Positions 27,460 through 37,960 of a stretch of DNA of 40,160 nt are shown one piece after another. Position numbers and translations under genes: made by a program. The stretch spans positions 1-40,160 of the forward strand of contig JABDAD010000005.1 in NCBI GenBank assembly GCA_013289335.1, in the 5' to 3' direction. The notes under the pieces are model-generated. The model saw only the letters and a list, made by a program, of their open reading frames with translations, made no database searches and was not told the DNA's origin. Origin of the DNA: Alphaproteobacteria bacterium. Its GTDB lineage: Bacteria; Pseudomonadota; Alphaproteobacteria; Rickettsiales; Rickettsiaceae. Each line of letters starts with the position of its first letter. Positions within the stretch are counted from its first letter, which is position 1.

Positions 27460-29343
27460 ATGCGTAATTTCATTAGACTTATTGTCTTAACTGCTACAAT
27501 TACCATATCATCTCAATCTCATGCAAGATACTCTACATACGCAGAAGCACCTGTTGAAGTAAATACAAATAATATTACGATAGATGTTAAAAAATCTGGT
27601 AAAATCTTCTCAACTCACGAAAAAGAAATCACTATCTTAAATGAAATTGGGAGACAAAATTACGGTAGCCAAACTTTATATTTTATAAAAAATATATCAG
27701 AAATTGTAGATATAGAAGCCAAAACTATATATGAAGACAAAGAATATGTAGTTGAAAAAAAACATATTGAAATAAAACCGCTTGCTAGTTCTGAAAATGG
27801 TTTTGACCAGAAATATCAAATATTAATTTCATTCCCTCAAGTTTTAGTAGGGTCCAAATTATATCTAAAATACAAGGAAAACCTCTTGATACCATCAATG
27901 AAAAACGAATATGAGGATATAATCAATCTTGGTGTTAACGAATATGTGAAAGAATCTAATATTAAACTAACGTCAGAAATTCCTATTAAAACACTTGTTA
28001 ATGATCCTGATCATAATCTAATTGTAAAGGAAAATAATAAAGATGGTAAATATTATATTTCTATAGCTCATAACAAACCTATTTATTATGCTCTATCCAA
28101 TGAACCAAGCAAAGTACTAGATGAAAAAAAACTATCCTATGTATCAATATCTTCATTAAAAAGCTATAGTGATGTAAGCAGGTATTTTGCACAAAAGTAC
28201 AATGAGGTATCAGACCAAAAACTCCCTGAATTATTCCAAAAAATTCTTGATGGGGCTTCAAACCACGTAAGTGAAATAGATCAAATCAATTACATAACTT
28301 CTGAACTTGCAAACAAAATCAGATATATGGGTCAATGGGGGACAATTGATGGGCAACTCTTTCCAAGAGACCTAGAAGTTGTTGCAACAACGGGTTTCGG
28401 GGATTGCAAAGATTACTCTACTATAACGGTAGCTATTCTAAAAAAACTTGGGTATAAAGCAAAAAATGCCTTTGTATTTAGAGGAATAAATTATATCCAA
28501 AATGATAATTTACTACCTAATCAAGGAAGCTTTAATCATGCAATACTTACAGCAACTGGAAAATCTGGCAAAAAATATTGGATAGATCCAACAAATTTTG
28601 TGAGTATGGCAGGTAAATCTTATTTTGACATTTCTAGAAGATCTGCAGTAGTTCTAGATGTAGAAGACCCAGGATACGAGGATATCCCAGAAACAAATTC
28701 AAAAAATTCTGGAATTACCTTATATGAGCAAATAAAATTATCTAATGATATAGAAGTAAATAGTACTCTTAACATTTTTGGAGAAAAAGCTGCAGGCCTT
28801 ACTGGAGCTGAATTATATACCTCAAAACAAGCAATTGAAGAATTTATTATAACATCTTTTAGCGGAGAAACTAAGCCTATAGCACAAAAAGCAGCTTTAC
28901 CTTCTCTCACTTCACGCATTGTAAAAGATATAAAAATAGATTTCTCATATAAAAAAGAAGATGATTTAATCCGCAGTAATATAGAAAAAGCGGTAAAACT
29001 TCCTTTGCTTGCTCTAGGATTTACAAATGGATTTATACAATCCTCAGAAGATGACGTAGGAGCATTACATCTTGGCGAACCATCAAGCTATATATACAAA
29101 ACTACAATTAAAAATTATACAGCGGAAACTCCAGAAAAGCTTAACTTTAATATTAAAAATAAGTGGTTTGCTGCAAGTAGAAAATGTTATAAGAATGGGA
29201 ATGATATAGTGATAGAAGAAAATGCTGAACTTTTTTATCCAATAATATATGCTGAAGATATAAAATCTCCTTCATTTAAAAAAATCAAACAACAAATCAA
29301 AAATAATATGTTAAACTCTATTTTAATAGGTAAAAGTAGCTAG
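27460..29343 (+). CDS. Secreted DUF3857/transglutaminase-like protein
   Basis: A 627-residue exported protein. The first 22 residues form a signal peptide (RLIVLTATITISSQSHA). A DUF3857 domain covers about 40-220, a transglutaminase-like domain about 265-385, and a beta-rich C-terminal part follows. The transglutaminase-fold triad is intact: Cys316 in GFGDCKDYS, His360 in FNHAIL and Asp376 in WIDPT. Bacterial proteins with this layout are periplasmic or surface-linked; some may be proteases or amidases rather than crosslinkers. It has its own promoter with a palindromic operator candidate and converges on the sulfatase gene. Confidence 0.85.
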   Translation: MRNFIRLIVLTATITISSQSHARYSTYAEAPVEVNTNNITIDVKKSGKIFSTHEKEITILNEIGRQNYGSQTLYFIKNISEIVDIEAKTIYEDKEYVVEKKHIEIKPLASSENGFDQKYQILISFPQVLVGSKLYLKYKENLLIPSMKNEYEDIINLGVNEYVKESNIKLTSEIPIKTLVNDPDHNLIVKENNKDGKYYISIAHNKPIYYALSNEPSKVLDEKKLSYVSISSLKSYSDVSRYFAQKYNEVSDQKLPELFQKILDGASNHVSEIDQINYITSELANKIRYMGQWGTIDGQLFPRDLEVVATTGFGDCKDYSTITVAILKKLGYKAKNAFVFRGINYIQNDNLLPNQGSFNHAILTATGKSGKKYWIDPTNFVSMAGKSYFDISRRSAVVLDVEDPGYEDIPETNSKNSGITLYEQIKLSNDIEVNSTLNIFGEKAAGLTGAELYTSKQAIEEFIITSFSGETKPIAQKAALPSLTSRIVKDIKIDFSYKKEDDLIRSNIEKAVKLPLLALGFTNGFIQSSEDDVGALHLGEPSSYIYKTTIKNYTAETPEKLNFNIKNKWFAASRKCYKNGNDIVIEENAELFYPIIYAEDIKSPSFKKIKQQIKNNMLNSILIGKSS

Positions 29344-29350
29344 ATCTATA

Positions 29351-29532
29351 TAATCATTTAGCTTGAATTGTGTATTATACACGAGAATCAAATCCTATAG
29401 ATAATTAGGTGAGCGAGAGTAAAACTATTCTCGTTATCACTAAGACAGCAAAGATCCATGTTTTTTAGATAGATCTAGCATTTTCTGGATGATGGATGAG
29501 TAACAACGCAACATATTCAAAGTAATTGATTA
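29351..29532. repeat. Dispersed inverted-repeat element (copy G)
   Basis: A 182-base element between convergent genes. Its left end TAATCATTTAGCTTGAAT matches the reverse complement of its right end (29515-29532) at 15 of 18 positions. Internal ACGAGAAT (29381-29388) and ATTCTCGT (29427-29434) form another inverted pair. The right terminus includes the sulfatase stop codon (29530-29532). Confidence 0.6.
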
Positions 29533-31425
29533 TTTACTCTCCTGCTCTTTTTTAAAACTTTCATATGCTTCAAGATAAAAACTGATGGCTTTTATTTCAA
29601 TATCTATAGGTGATGTATTAACTTCCCTACCAGATATTATATTTTCAATATAAGGTTTTTTATTGGGGGACAAAATAGCTAGTTCGTCGTTTTCTATATA
29701 ACCCAAAAGCTGATATGTCCCGATAAAGGCTCTGTTAGGCTTGGATTTTAATGCATCAATTCCATAAAAATTGCTTACATAATTAATACCTGACAATCCT
29801 AAAACTGTTGGCAATATATCTATTTGACTCACTATATAGTCGACAACCATTGGCTTAAGTAGTTTTGGAGCATATATAAAAATTGGTATATGATACTTTT
29901 TGACTGGAAGTTTTGTACGACCTGCACTAGAAGCGCAATGGTCAGCAACGATTACGAATATTGTATCATCAAACCACGGTTTTAATTTTGCATTTTCAAT
30001 AAATTCTCCAATTACATAATCAGTATATCTTACAACAGATGATCTTCTACCTTGAGGCATATTTATTACATTGCTTGGAAAAGTATATGGCCTATGATTG
30101 GTAGTAGTTAAAAACAAGGAAAAAAATGGCTTTTTTTCTTCGAATCTTTTATCTAAAACCTTAGCAAATTTAGTCAAAGCATCCCCATCTGATATCCCCC
30201 AAACATTTGCAAAAGATACTTCACTATCTGTAAAATCACTTCTATCAGTTATGTTAAAATTGTTGTTGCTAAAAAAATACTTCATATTGTCAAAGTAACT
30301 ATAACCACCAAAAACAAAATCAATATTGTACCCCAAAGGTTTCAGAACAGTCGATATTGTATATAAATTTTCATTATTTGCACGACGCAATATGGAAGAG
30401 CCTGGCGTAGGAGGTATACTTTTTACAATAGCTTCTAATCCTCGTACAGTTCTTGTACCAGTAGCATATGCTTTTGTAAAAAACACACTTTCTTCAGATA
30501 ATTTATCAAGATATGGGGTTAAATTTTGATTATTACCAAAAACTCCAAGGTACTCAGCGCTTAAACTTTCTACAACAATAACTACAATATTTGGATTTTT
30601 TATATTTTTAAGCAATCTACTTTTTCCATACACTAGTCTTTCAATTCCAGTAGTAGAAGTAAATTCATCACCATCTTGTATTACTAGAGATCTTACAATT
30701 TGATCGGCTTCATGCATGTTAATTAGAGGATAGAATTTTTTATAATCAAGCTCATTGTTAAAAAAAGCATATACAAACTCATATTCACCGTTTTTAGCAA
30801 TCTCTCTAACAAAATTATTTTTACTTAGTATAATTTTTTCTGAATCGTAGAAGCGATAAAACATAAAAGCTGCAATAACAGAAACGATGAATAGACATTT
30901 GAAAGATTTTCTCTCTAAACTCTGCTCTACAATATAATTTCTTGAAAAAAACGTAATAACAAGTATTAATACTATGAGAACTCCGATTACAATTTCAACA
31001 AGCATAGATTCTTTAAGAGTACCAATAATTTCATTTGTATAGATCAAATAATCCACCGCTATAAAGTTGTAGCGAGAGCTAAATTCATCCCAAAATATTA
31101 TTTCACTAAACATATTAAGAAGCAAAAGTATATTTAGTAGTATGAATCCTACGGTAATCAAAAATGTTCTAACCTTGGAAAATTTGAGTGGATAGTAAAA
31201 GATAATATTCAAGGTTAATATAATACACAGAGCAAAAGAACATGTTATAATATCATTTACAAAGCCGTAGAAAAGTGAAAGCGGCAGATCTGCAAGTTCA
31301 ATTTCCTCTCGTAAGATAGCAAATATTGACAAAAATATTCTAGTTGATGTTTGATATATAAAAAATAACTTAATAAAAAAGCTATTTTTTATTTGATGGA
31401 CTAATAATTTACAAATCTTATGCAT
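29530..31425 (-). CDS. LTA synthase-like membrane sulfatase/phosphotransferase
   Basis: A 631-residue membrane enzyme of the alkaline phosphatase/sulfatase superfamily, closest in layout to LtaS, MdoB and EptA-like transferases that move phosphoglycerol or phosphoethanolamine onto envelope glycans. I start at ATG 31425, which overlaps the comM stop by eight bases; the longer frame enters comM. Several membrane helices occupy about 15-190. The periplasmic catalytic domain begins with NIVVIVVESLSAEY (metal Glu near 286), the nucleophile Thr lies in ATGTRTVRG near 324-326, a TTTNHRPY block follows, and VIVADHCASSAG holds the late metal ligands. The acceptor is unknown. It is coupled to comM by overlap, probably only as operon structure. 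Confidence 0.85.
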   Translation of the reverse strand: MHKICKLLVHQIKNSFFIKLFFIYQTSTRIFLSIFAILREEIELADLPLSLFYGFVNDIITCSFALCIILTLNIIFYYPLKFSKVRTFLITVGFILLNILLLLNMFSEIIFWDEFSSRYNFIAVDYLIYTNEIIGTLKESMLVEIVIGVLIVLILVITFFSRNYIVEQSLERKSFKCLFIVSVIAAFMFYRFYDSEKIILSKNNFVREIAKNGEYEFVYAFFNNELDYKKFYPLINMHEADQIVRSLVIQDGDEFTSTTGIERLVYGKSRLLKNIKNPNIVVIVVESLSAEYLGVFGNNQNLTPYLDKLSEESVFFTKAYATGTRTVRGLEAIVKSIPPTPGSSILRRANNENLYTISTVLKPLGYNIDFVFGGYSYFDNMKYFFSNNNFNITDRSDFTDSEVSFANVWGISDGDALTKFAKVLDKRFEEKKPFFSLFLTTTNHRPYTFPSNVINMPQGRRSSVVRYTDYVIGEFIENAKLKPWFDDTIFVIVADHCASSAGRTKLPVKKYHIPIFIYAPKLLKPMVVDYIVSQIDILPTVLGLSGINYVSNFYGIDALKSKPNRAFIGTYQLLGYIENDELAILSPNKKPYIENIISGREVNTSPIDIEIKAISFYLEAYESFKKEQESK

Positions 31426-32941
31426 ATTTATTTTCTGGATTTCTATAGCTAATTGCCGCTGCAACATGAATTTTTGTAACTATACACGATTCGTCAAGAT
31501 CAGCTATTGTTCTTGCAACCCTCATAATACGGTTATATCCTCTCATTGAAAACTTAAATTTATTTGCTGCCTCATTTAAAATTGCAAGAGCATTATTATC
31601 AGGAGTTGCATAATCCACTAGCACTTGTCCCTCCATTTCACTATTTGTTGAAATTTTGTAACCTTCGAATCTATCTAGCTGAATTTGCCTTGCTCTTTTT
31701 ACTCTTGCTTCGATTTCACAGGAAGGTTCAGTTTTTGTCCTATTCATCAAATTATACTGAGATGCGTCAATACTACCAACTTCAACATGAATATCAAATC
31801 TATCTAACATTGGGCCAGATATTCGAGTCAGATAATCATTAGCACATTTAGGAGCTTTGTTACATGCTTTTTCTGGATCTGACAAATAACCACATTTGCA
31901 TGGATTCATTGCGGCAATTAACTGAAAATTCGCTGGGTATTTAACATGGGAATTTGCTCGTGAAATTAGCACTTCTCTATTCTCAATGGGCTGCCTTAGC
32001 GATTCAATAACACTTGATGCAAATTCCGGAAGTTCATCTAAAAATAACACACCATTGTGAGCAAGCGAAATTTCGCCTGGCTTCACACGTTTTCCAACAC
32101 CTCCGCCAACCATAGCTGCCATCGAGCATGAATGATGCGGAGCCCTAAAAGGCCTTGTTCTCGTTAATTTGCCATTATCTATCATACCTGCAATACTATA
32201 TATAGTACTACATTCAAGAATTTCTCGGGTTTGCATTTTCGGTAAAATACTTAAAATTCTTTGAGCAAGCATTGATTTTCCTGTGCCAGGAGGACCGTAC
32301 ATAAGCAAATTATGCCCTCCAGCTGCGGCTATTTCCAATGCTGTTTTTGCAAAATTTTGTCCTACAATATCAGAAAAATCAGGATATTTTGTTTTATCTT
32401 CTGAAATTTCTATTTCGGGACTACAAATAATTTGTGTTCCTTTAAAATGATTTACTATAGAAAGCAAAGTTTTTGCATGTATTATTCTATCACAGCCAGA
32501 CCAAGCCGCTTCTTTTCCATTTTGCGCAGGACATATTAACCCTTTTCTTCGTGCAACCGCTCCCATAGAAGCAGGCAAAACTCCTGAAATAGGCAATAAT
32601 GACCCGTCCAATGATAATTCTCCAAGTATTATATAATCAGATATCTCGTTTTTATCAATTAAACCCATAGCCGTCATTATACCTATAGCTACAGGAACAT
32701 CGTAATGACTACCTTCCTTTATAAGATCAGCAGGAGCTAAATTCACAAGAATTTTAGCAGAAGGCAGGGAAAGGCCAAGAGATGTAATTGCAGCTTTAAC
32801 TCTTTCACGGGATTCAGCAACAGTTTTATCAGCAAGCCCAACCATAGTAAAAGCAGGAACGCCTGCCATAAGCTGGACTTGCACATCAACATCTACAACA
32901 TTTATGCCGTTAAATGCAACCGTATTTATATGAATTACCAT
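31418..32941 (-). CDS. comM: ComM/YifB AAA+ ATPase (Mg-chelatase-like)
   Basis: A 507-residue ComM, a hexameric helicase that promotes branch migration during recombination of incoming DNA; it is widely conserved beyond competent species. The N-terminal ChlI-fold part opens HINTVAFNGINVVDVDVQVQ. The AAA+ part has Walker A GPPGTGKSM near 217-225, RAPHHSCS, the LFLDELPEF Walker B and a Cys-containing block NPCKCGYLSDPEKAC. The C-terminal Mg_chelatase_C region ends in SYRNPENKYA. Complete. Together with ruvAB and addB it suggests that recombination is retained. Confidence 0.95.
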   Translation of the reverse strand: MVIHINTVAFNGINVVDVDVQVQLMAGVPAFTMVGLADKTVAESRERVKAAITSLGLSLPSAKILVNLAPADLIKEGSHYDVPVAIGIMTAMGLIDKNEISDYIILGELSLDGSLLPISGVLPASMGAVARRKGLICPAQNGKEAAWSGCDRIIHAKTLLSIVNHFKGTQIICSPEIEISEDKTKYPDFSDIVGQNFAKTALEIAAAGGHNLLMYGPPGTGKSMLAQRILSILPKMQTREILECSTIYSIAGMIDNGKLTRTRPFRAPHHSCSMAAMVGGGVGKRVKPGEISLAHNGVLFLDELPEFASSVIESLRQPIENREVLISRANSHVKYPANFQLIAAMNPCKCGYLSDPEKACNKAPKCANDYLTRISGPMLDRFDIHVEVGSIDASQYNLMNRTKTEPSCEIEARVKRARQIQLDRFEGYKISTNSEMEGQVLVDYATPDNNALAILNEAANKFKFSMRGYNRIMRVARTIADLDESCIVTKIHVAAAISYRNPENKYA

Positions 32942-33014
32942 ATTCTTATTTTTTTTGCGTTTATTAAAGAAATAATGAACGAAATTTATTATTATCGAAA
33001 AAATTGTTACTTAG

Positions 33015-34343
33015 TTATAAAATAAATTTGGAAAGATCAGTATTTTTCTTAATGGAAGAAAGTTCATTTTGTACAAATTTTTCATCTATAATAATCTCCT
33101 CATCCTTCATAGAATCAGCATTAAAACTAATCTTTTCTAATAATTTCTCCAAAATAGTATGTAGACGACGCGCGCCAATATTTTCTATCTCTATATTCAA
33201 ATATTCAGCTATTTCAGCAATTCCAGCTATGCCGCAATCTGAGAAACTGATACTGACTCCTTCAGTTTTTAAAAGCGCTGCATATTGCTTAATCAAGCTA
33301 CATTCAGTCTCGCTTAGAATTTTTATAAATTCCGCTTTATTCAGAGGTTGCAATTCAACCCTAATAGGAAATCTCCCTTGTAATTCTGGAAGCAAATCAG
33401 ACGGTTTACACAAATGAAAAGCACCAGAGGCTATGAATAAAATATGAGCAGTACTTACAAAGCCATATTTTGTTGTAACAGTTGTTCCTTCTACAAGTGG
33501 TAGCAAATCTCGTTGCACACCTTCTCTACTTACTTCTCCTCTTCCTCCTGCTCCTTCACTTTTCGAACCAATTTTGTCAATCTCATCCAAAAAAACTATC
33601 CCATCATTTTCAACAGATTTGAGAGCTTCAAATACTATTTTCTCTTCATCAAGTAATTTCTCTGCTTCATCTGATGTTAGAAGATTAATCGCATCTTTAA
33701 CTAACAACTTACGAAGTTTTGTTTTATTTATCCCCATGGCTTTGCTTAGCATATCTCCAACATTTAATACGCCCATAGCTGCACCTGGCATACCTGGAAT
33801 CTCAAAAGTACCTCCTTGCTGCCCAGAATCATGCACTTCAATTTCTATTTCCGTATCAGAAAATTTTCCATCATTCAATTTTACTCTAAACTTCTCTCTA
33901 GTTTCTGGAGACGAATTTGTACCGACAAGCTGGTCTAACACTTTTTCAATGGCTTTTTCTTTAGCAACTGCATGAACATGTTTTTTTGCTTCATGTTTAG
34001 CTGACGATACTGCTATTTCTGTAAGATCTCTAATAATCGATTCAACATCTCTCCCAACATATCCAACTTCCGTAAACTTAGTTGCTTCCACTTTTATAAA
34101 AGGTGAATTTGAAAGTTTAGCAAGACGTTTTGCTATTTCTGTTTTTCCAACTCCTGTTGGCCCTATCATCAAGATATTTTTAGGAGAAATTTCATCTTTC
34201 AAAGAATTCTCTACAAGTTTTCTTCTATATCTATTCCTAAGAGCAATCGCAACAGATCTCTTAGCCTCCTCTTGCCCAATAATATTCCTATTTAATTCTT
34301 CTACTATTTGAGATGGTGTAAGTCCTAATATATTTTTTGTCAT
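33015..34343 (-). CDS. hslU: HslU ATPase subunit of the HslUV protease
   Basis: A 442-residue AAA+ unfoldase that feeds substrates to Hsl[22 protein letters not shown] opens the protein; Walker [10 protein letters not shown] is near 65-73, the pore motif GYVGRD near 93, the I-domain about 110-240 (somewhat charged), Walker [11 protein letters not shown] near 250, and sensor and C-terminus up to the conserved tail DLSKFIL that docks into HslV. Its ATG shares a base with the hslV stop (TAATG), so translation is coupled. Confidence 0.98.
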   Translation of the reverse strand: MTKNILGLTPSQIVEELNRNIIGQEEAKRSVAIALRNRYRRKLVENSLKDEISPKNILMIGPTGVGKTEIAKRLAKLSNSPFIKVEATKFTEVGYVGRDVESIIRDLTEIAVSSAKHEAKKHVHAVAKEKAIEKVLDQLVGTNSSPETREKFRVKLNDGKFSDTEIEIEVHDSGQQGGTFEIPGMPGAAMGVLNVGDMLSKAMGINKTKLRKLLVKDAINLLTSDEAEKLLDEEKIVFEALKSVENDGIVFLDEIDKIGSKSEGAGGRGEVSREGVQRDLLPLVEGTTVTTKYGFVSTAHILFIASGAFHLCKPSDLLPELQGRFPIRVELQPLNKAEFIKILSETECSLIKQYAALLKTEGVSISFSDCGIAGIAEIAEYLNIEIENIGARRLHTILEKLLEKISFNADSMKDEEIIIDEKFVQNELSSIKKNTDLSKFIL

Positions 34344-34888
34344 TAGAGTTTTTCTATTATAATGTTATCATTTGAGTATACACAAATGCTTGAAGCAATC
34401 TTCATGGATTTTCTAGCTATTTCTTCTGCTGATAAATCAGTATTTTCAGCAAGCGCTTTAGCAGCTGATCTTGCGTAAAAACCTCCAGAACCAATCGTTG
34501 CTATATTATCCTCTGGTTCTATTACATCTCCATTTCCTGTTAAGACCAATATATTTGAAATATCTGCGACAATTAACATCGCATCTAATTTTCTCAAAAA
34601 TTTGTCGGTACGCCAGTCCTTGGCGAGCTCTACACAAGCTCTTAGCAAATGATTGGAGTATTTTTCTAATTTTGCTTCTAATCTTTCAAATAGTGCAAAA
34701 GCATCAGCTGTGGAACCAGCAAAACCAGAAATGATTTTTCCTCCTGACAATCTTCTTAACTTATTTGTATTTGATTTAAATATAGTAGCACCTACACTAA
34801 CCTGCCCATCTGCAGCCATAACTACATCATTTCCTTTTTTTAGACATAAGATTGTGGTACCATGCATGGAATTTGTGGTATCTGACAT
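34343..34888 (-). CDS. hslV: HslV peptidase subunit of the HslUV protease
   Basis: A proteasome-like threonine peptidase. I prefer ATG 34888 ([12 protein letters not shown], 181 residues), which resembles the Rickettsia start, over the ATG four codons earlier at 34900; neither has a clear Shine-Dalgarno. The catalytic Thr is the first of [11 protein letters not shown], exposed after removal of a short propeptide. Conserved parts are GDGQVS-like [68 protein letters not shown]. First gene of hslVU. Confidence 0.96.
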   Translation of the reverse strand: MSDTTNSMHGTTILCLKKGNDVVMAADGQVSVGATIFKSNTNKLRRLSGGKIISGFAGSTADAFALFERLEAKLEKYSNHLLRACVELAKDWRTDKFLRKLDAMLIVADISNILVLTGNGDVIEPEDNIATIGSGGFYARSAAKALAENTDLSAEEIARKSMKIASSICVYSNDNIIIEKL

Positions 34889-35031
34889 TGAATTTATCAT
34901 CTTTTAAATTACTGAAGCTTCTTTCTTTATTTTTGGCATTTCTGTTATATATTCATAAAAAGCCTTTTTTAAAGAGGAGTATAATAATTTTAAGCTAAAT
35001 ATTCGAAAATTTATTCATTAAGAGGTTAAAA

Positions 35032-35391
35032 ATGCATAAAAAATATGATAAACAAAATATATTTGCCAAAATAATTAGAGGAGAAATTCCTGCAAAAAAA
35101 ATCTATGAAGATGAGGTGATTTTGGCATTTCATGATGCATTTCCTGTAGCAAAAATACATATACTTGTTATACCTAAAGCAGAATATATAGACTTCCCAG
35201 ATTTTATATCAAAAGCAACTGAAACTGAAATTGCTTATTTTTTTAAAAAAGTCTCTGAAATAGCGAATTCGTTGAATTTAGATAATGGTTACAGAATAGT
35301 TGCAAATACAGGAAAAGACAGTGGTCAATCTGTATTCCACTTTCATACTCATATAATAGCAGGAACAAATATACTAAATAGAGAAGGCTAA
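35032..35391 (+). CDS. HIT-family nucleotide hydrolase
   Basis: A 119-residue histidine-triad protein of the HinT/PKCI group, which hydrolyses purine nucleotide phosphoramidates such as AMP-lysine. It opens IFAKIIRGEIPAKKIYEDE, typical of the group, and ends with GQSVFHFHTHIIAG, in which HFHTHI is the catalytic triad. A TATAAT at 34980-34985 and AAGAGG before the ATG support transcription and start. asd begins two bases after the stop, so they are cotranscribed. Confidence 0.92.
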   Translation: MHKKYDKQNIFAKIIRGEIPAKKIYEDEVILAFHDAFPVAKIHILVIPKAEYIDFPDFISKATETEIAYFFKKVSEIANSLNLDNGYRIVANTGKDSGQSVFHFHTHIIAGTNILNREG

Positions 35392-35393
35392 TA

Positions 35394-36410
35394 ATGTCAA
35401 AAAAACTAAATATTGCAGTTGTAGGAGCTACTGGTAATGTGGGCTTAAAAATACTAGCTATTCTTAAAGAAAGAAATTTCCCTATAAATGAAATTCACGT
35501 TCTTGCATCTAGAAAATCAGTTGGGAAAAAAGTCAGCTTCGGAGAAGATGATGTAATTACAGTAAAATCTCTCGAAGATTTTACTTTTACAAATATAGAT
35601 ATTGTTTTTTCTTGTGTCAGTTCCGATGTGGTAAAATTATACATAGAAAAAGCTATAAATGCAGGTGCTATAATTATTGATAAATCTTCATTATTTAGAC
35701 AAGATTCTAATGTACCTCTTGTAGTCCCTGAAGTTAATATGCATTTAATATCAGATACTATAAAAAGTAGAATAATAGCAAGCCCAAATTGTTGTGTTAT
35801 TCCACTTGTAACAGCTACATCACCTTTGCATGATGCTGCAAAAATTAAACGTATTGTAATTTCAACCTATCAATCTGTTTCTGGCGCAGGCAAAGATTAC
35901 ATGGATGAACTATATAATCAAACAAAATCTACATTCTTAGCAAGCAAACTTCGCGCAAGTAAATTTGAAAAACAAATAGCCTTTAATATTATCCCAAAGA
36001 TTGATCAATTTAATGCCAATGGTGATACGTTAGAAGAAGAAAAACTTTGTAATGAAATAAAAAAAATACTTGGTAATACAATTCAAGTCTCAGCAACCTG
36101 TGTTCGAGTTCCAGTATTTATAGGTCATGCACTAAGTGTTAATATTGAATTTGAAAATAAAATATCTTCTATAGAAGCAGAAGAAATACTTGCTGAATCT
36201 GAAGGTATAGTACTCATTAAACGTGACAGTACTACTCAATATATTACGCCAGTAGAAAGTGTAGGTGAAGATACTGTTTATGTATGTAGAATAAGAGATG
36301 ACACATCGCGTCCAAATTCACTAAATATGTGGATAGTTTCCGATAATTTACGAAATGGCTCTGCAACAAATGCAGTGCAAATCGCAGAATGTGTAGGTAA
36401 GCTGTTATAA
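35394..36410 (+). CDS. asd: Aspartate-semialdehyde dehydrogenase
   Basis: A 338-residue enzyme that reduces aspartyl phosphate to aspartate semialdehyde with NADPH, feeding diaminopimelate (peptidoglycan) and lysine synthesis. The N-terminal nucleotide fold has VVGATGNVGLKIL near 9-21. The catalytic Cys lies in ASPNCCVIPLV near 128-138, followed by STYQSVSGAGKDYMDEL. The C-terminal VPVFIGHALSVNIE block contains the catalytic His. Complete. In a host-dependent bacterium its main use is probably DAP for cell wall, consistent with the M23 peptidase in this window. Confidence 0.95.
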   Translation: MSKKLNIAVVGATGNVGLKILAILKERNFPINEIHVLASRKSVGKKVSFGEDDVITVKSLEDFTFTNIDIVFSCVSSDVVKLYIEKAINAGAIIIDKSSLFRQDSNVPLVVPEVNMHLISDTIKSRIIASPNCCVIPLVTATSPLHDAAKIKRIVISTYQSVSGAGKDYMDELYNQTKSTFLASKLRASKFEKQIAFNIIPKIDQFNANGDTLEEEKLCNEIKKILGNTIQVSATCVRVPVFIGHALSVNIEFENKISSIEAEEILAESEGIVLIKRDSTTQYITPVESVGEDTVYVCRIRDDTSRPNSLNMWIVSDNLRNGSATNAVQIAECVGKLL

Positions 36411-36531
36411 TTTATGCGGAATATCATAAAATAAATGATAAGGGTTAAATCAAAATCAATACCTAGAGGTGAGAATTACAATCTACTATATCTTGTATAC
36501 GTATGTGGATATAATTACTAAGTTGCTTAAT

Positions 36532-36562
36532 TTGAGCTATATAATATAAGATTTGTTATAAT
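36532..36562 (+). promoter_or_regulatory. Candidate extended -10 promoter of der
   Basis: TGTTATAAT (36554-36562) matches TGnTATAAT. TTGAGC (36532-36537) lies 19 bases upstream of the -10 box. The start would be near 36569, about 39 bases before the der ATG. The rest of the 197-base asd-der gap shows nothing I can identify. Confidence 0.45.
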
Positions 36563-36607
36563 GGTAGTTTTTTATATAATGTGGCCAAATATATGTCAAA
36601 GAATTAA

Positions 36608-37960
36608 ATGAATAGAATAGTAGCTTTAGTTGGAAGGCCAAACGTTGGAAAATCAACATTATTTAACAGACTCAGCATGAGAGCTAAGGCTATTGTCCAT
36701 GATGTGCCTGGCGTAACGCGCGATAGGAAATATTCTAAAGCTAAACTGGGGCCAGTAGAATTTACAGTTGTAGACACTCCTGGCCTTGAACAAACAGAAA
36801 AAGCTGCTATTGAAGAAAGAATGATGGGGCAAACTTTTGCTGCTGTAGCGAGTTCTGATCTTGTTTGTTTAATTGTTGATGGATCAGTAGGGATTACTCC
36901 TAAAGATGAATTTTTTGCTGGAATGCTTCGCAGGCAGCATCAAAACGTGATTTTACTTGCCAATAAATGTGAAAAAAATATTCTAATAGATAAATCATAT
37001 TATAAACTTGGATTCGGAGAACCAATTGCTATTTCAGCAGAACATGGTCTCGGTATGGCTGATTTTTGTGATATACTACTAGAAAAACTAGAAGATGTTA
37101 ATACAGAATCATATAAAGACCCTTTTAAGGCAAATATAATTCAAATAGCAATATGTGGAAGACCAAATGCTGGTAAATCAACTTTTATAAATTCTCTAAT
37201 AGGTCAGCAACGACTACTTACTGGTCCTGAAGCTGGAATAACTCGAGACGCAATAGATGTTGAGTGGCAATATAAGGATAAAAATATAAAATTGGTAGAT
37301 ACCGCAGGTATCAGAAGAAGGAAGCAAGTTACATATAATCTTGAGAAACTATCTGTTGGTGATACACTATACTCAATTAGATATGCAAATACTGTTGTAT
37401 TAATGATAGATGCTGAGCTTGGTATTGAGCAACAAGATCTTAATATTGCAAATTATATTATTGAAGAAGGACGATCCATTGTTATAGCAGTAAATAAATG
37501 GGATTTAATTGAAGATAAGAAATCATATAAAAAAGAAATGGAATACAGATTAGGTACAGATCTTTCTTATATTAATGGTGTTTCAGTTATATATCTCTCA
37601 TCAATAAAAAATGATAATACTAAAAATGTCATTGAAGCATGTATAAAGGCATACGATGTTTGGAATAAAAAAATATCAACATCAAAAATTAATAAATGGT
37701 TGGAACATGCTTTAGAACACCATCAACTCCCTCTTGTTAAAAATGGAAGAAGAGTAAGGATTAAATACGGTCTTCAAACAAAAATCCGCCCTCCTGCTTT
37801 TAAGTTCTTCTCTAACTATCCAGAGGAGATAGCAGATTCATATAAAAAATATCTGATAAACAGTATGAGAGAAGCATTTGACATGCCTGGCATTCCAATA
37901 AGAATTCATTTTGAAAAATCAGAAAACCCTTATTCTGCTCGAAAATCTAAGAAAAAATGA
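36608..37960 (+). CDS. der: Ribosome-assembly GTPase Der (EngA)
   Basis: A 450-residue tandem GTPase needed for 50S subunit maturation. Domain 1: GRPNVGKST (G1, 8-16), GVTRDR (G2), DTPG (G3), NKCE (G4). Domain 2: GRPNAGKST near 184-192, GITRDA, DTAGIRR, NKWD. The C-terminal KH-like domain (about 355-450) includes RRVRIKYGLQTKIRPPAFKFF and ends with a basic tail ARKSKKK. The stop overlaps hemD (ATGA), implying coupling. Confidence 0.98.
   Translation: MNRIVALVGRPNVGKSTLFNRLSMRAKAIVHDVPGVTRDRKYSKAKLGPVEFTVVDTPGLEQTEKAAIEERMMGQTFAAVASSDLVCLIVDGSVGITPKDEFFAGMLRRQHQNVILLANKCEKNILIDKSYYKLGFGEPIAISAEHGLGMADFCDILLEKLEDVNTESYKDPFKANIIQIAICGRPNAGKSTFINSLIGQQRLLTGPEAGITRDAIDVEWQYKDKNIKLVDTAGIRRRKQVTYNLEKLSVGDTLYSIRYANTVVLMIDAELGIEQQDLNIANYIIEEGRSIVIAVNKWDLIEDKKSYKKEMEYRLGTDLSYINGVSVIYLSSIKNDNTKNVIEACIKAYDVWNKKISTSKINKWLEHALEHHQLPLVKNGRRVRIKYGLQTKIRPPAFKFFSNYPEEIADSYKKYLINSMREAFDMPGIPIRIHFEKSENPYSARKSKKK

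Noticed and set aside
29427-29434. Rho-independent terminator in copy G
   Set aside because: Inverted pairs exist but the loop is long and no T-run follows, so I list it only as a repeat.
33004-33975. Two long plus-strand open frames opposite hslU (137 and 133 codons)
   Set aside because: Antisense shadows of a highly conserved gene; Ser/Phe-rich translations with no motif or ribosome binding site.
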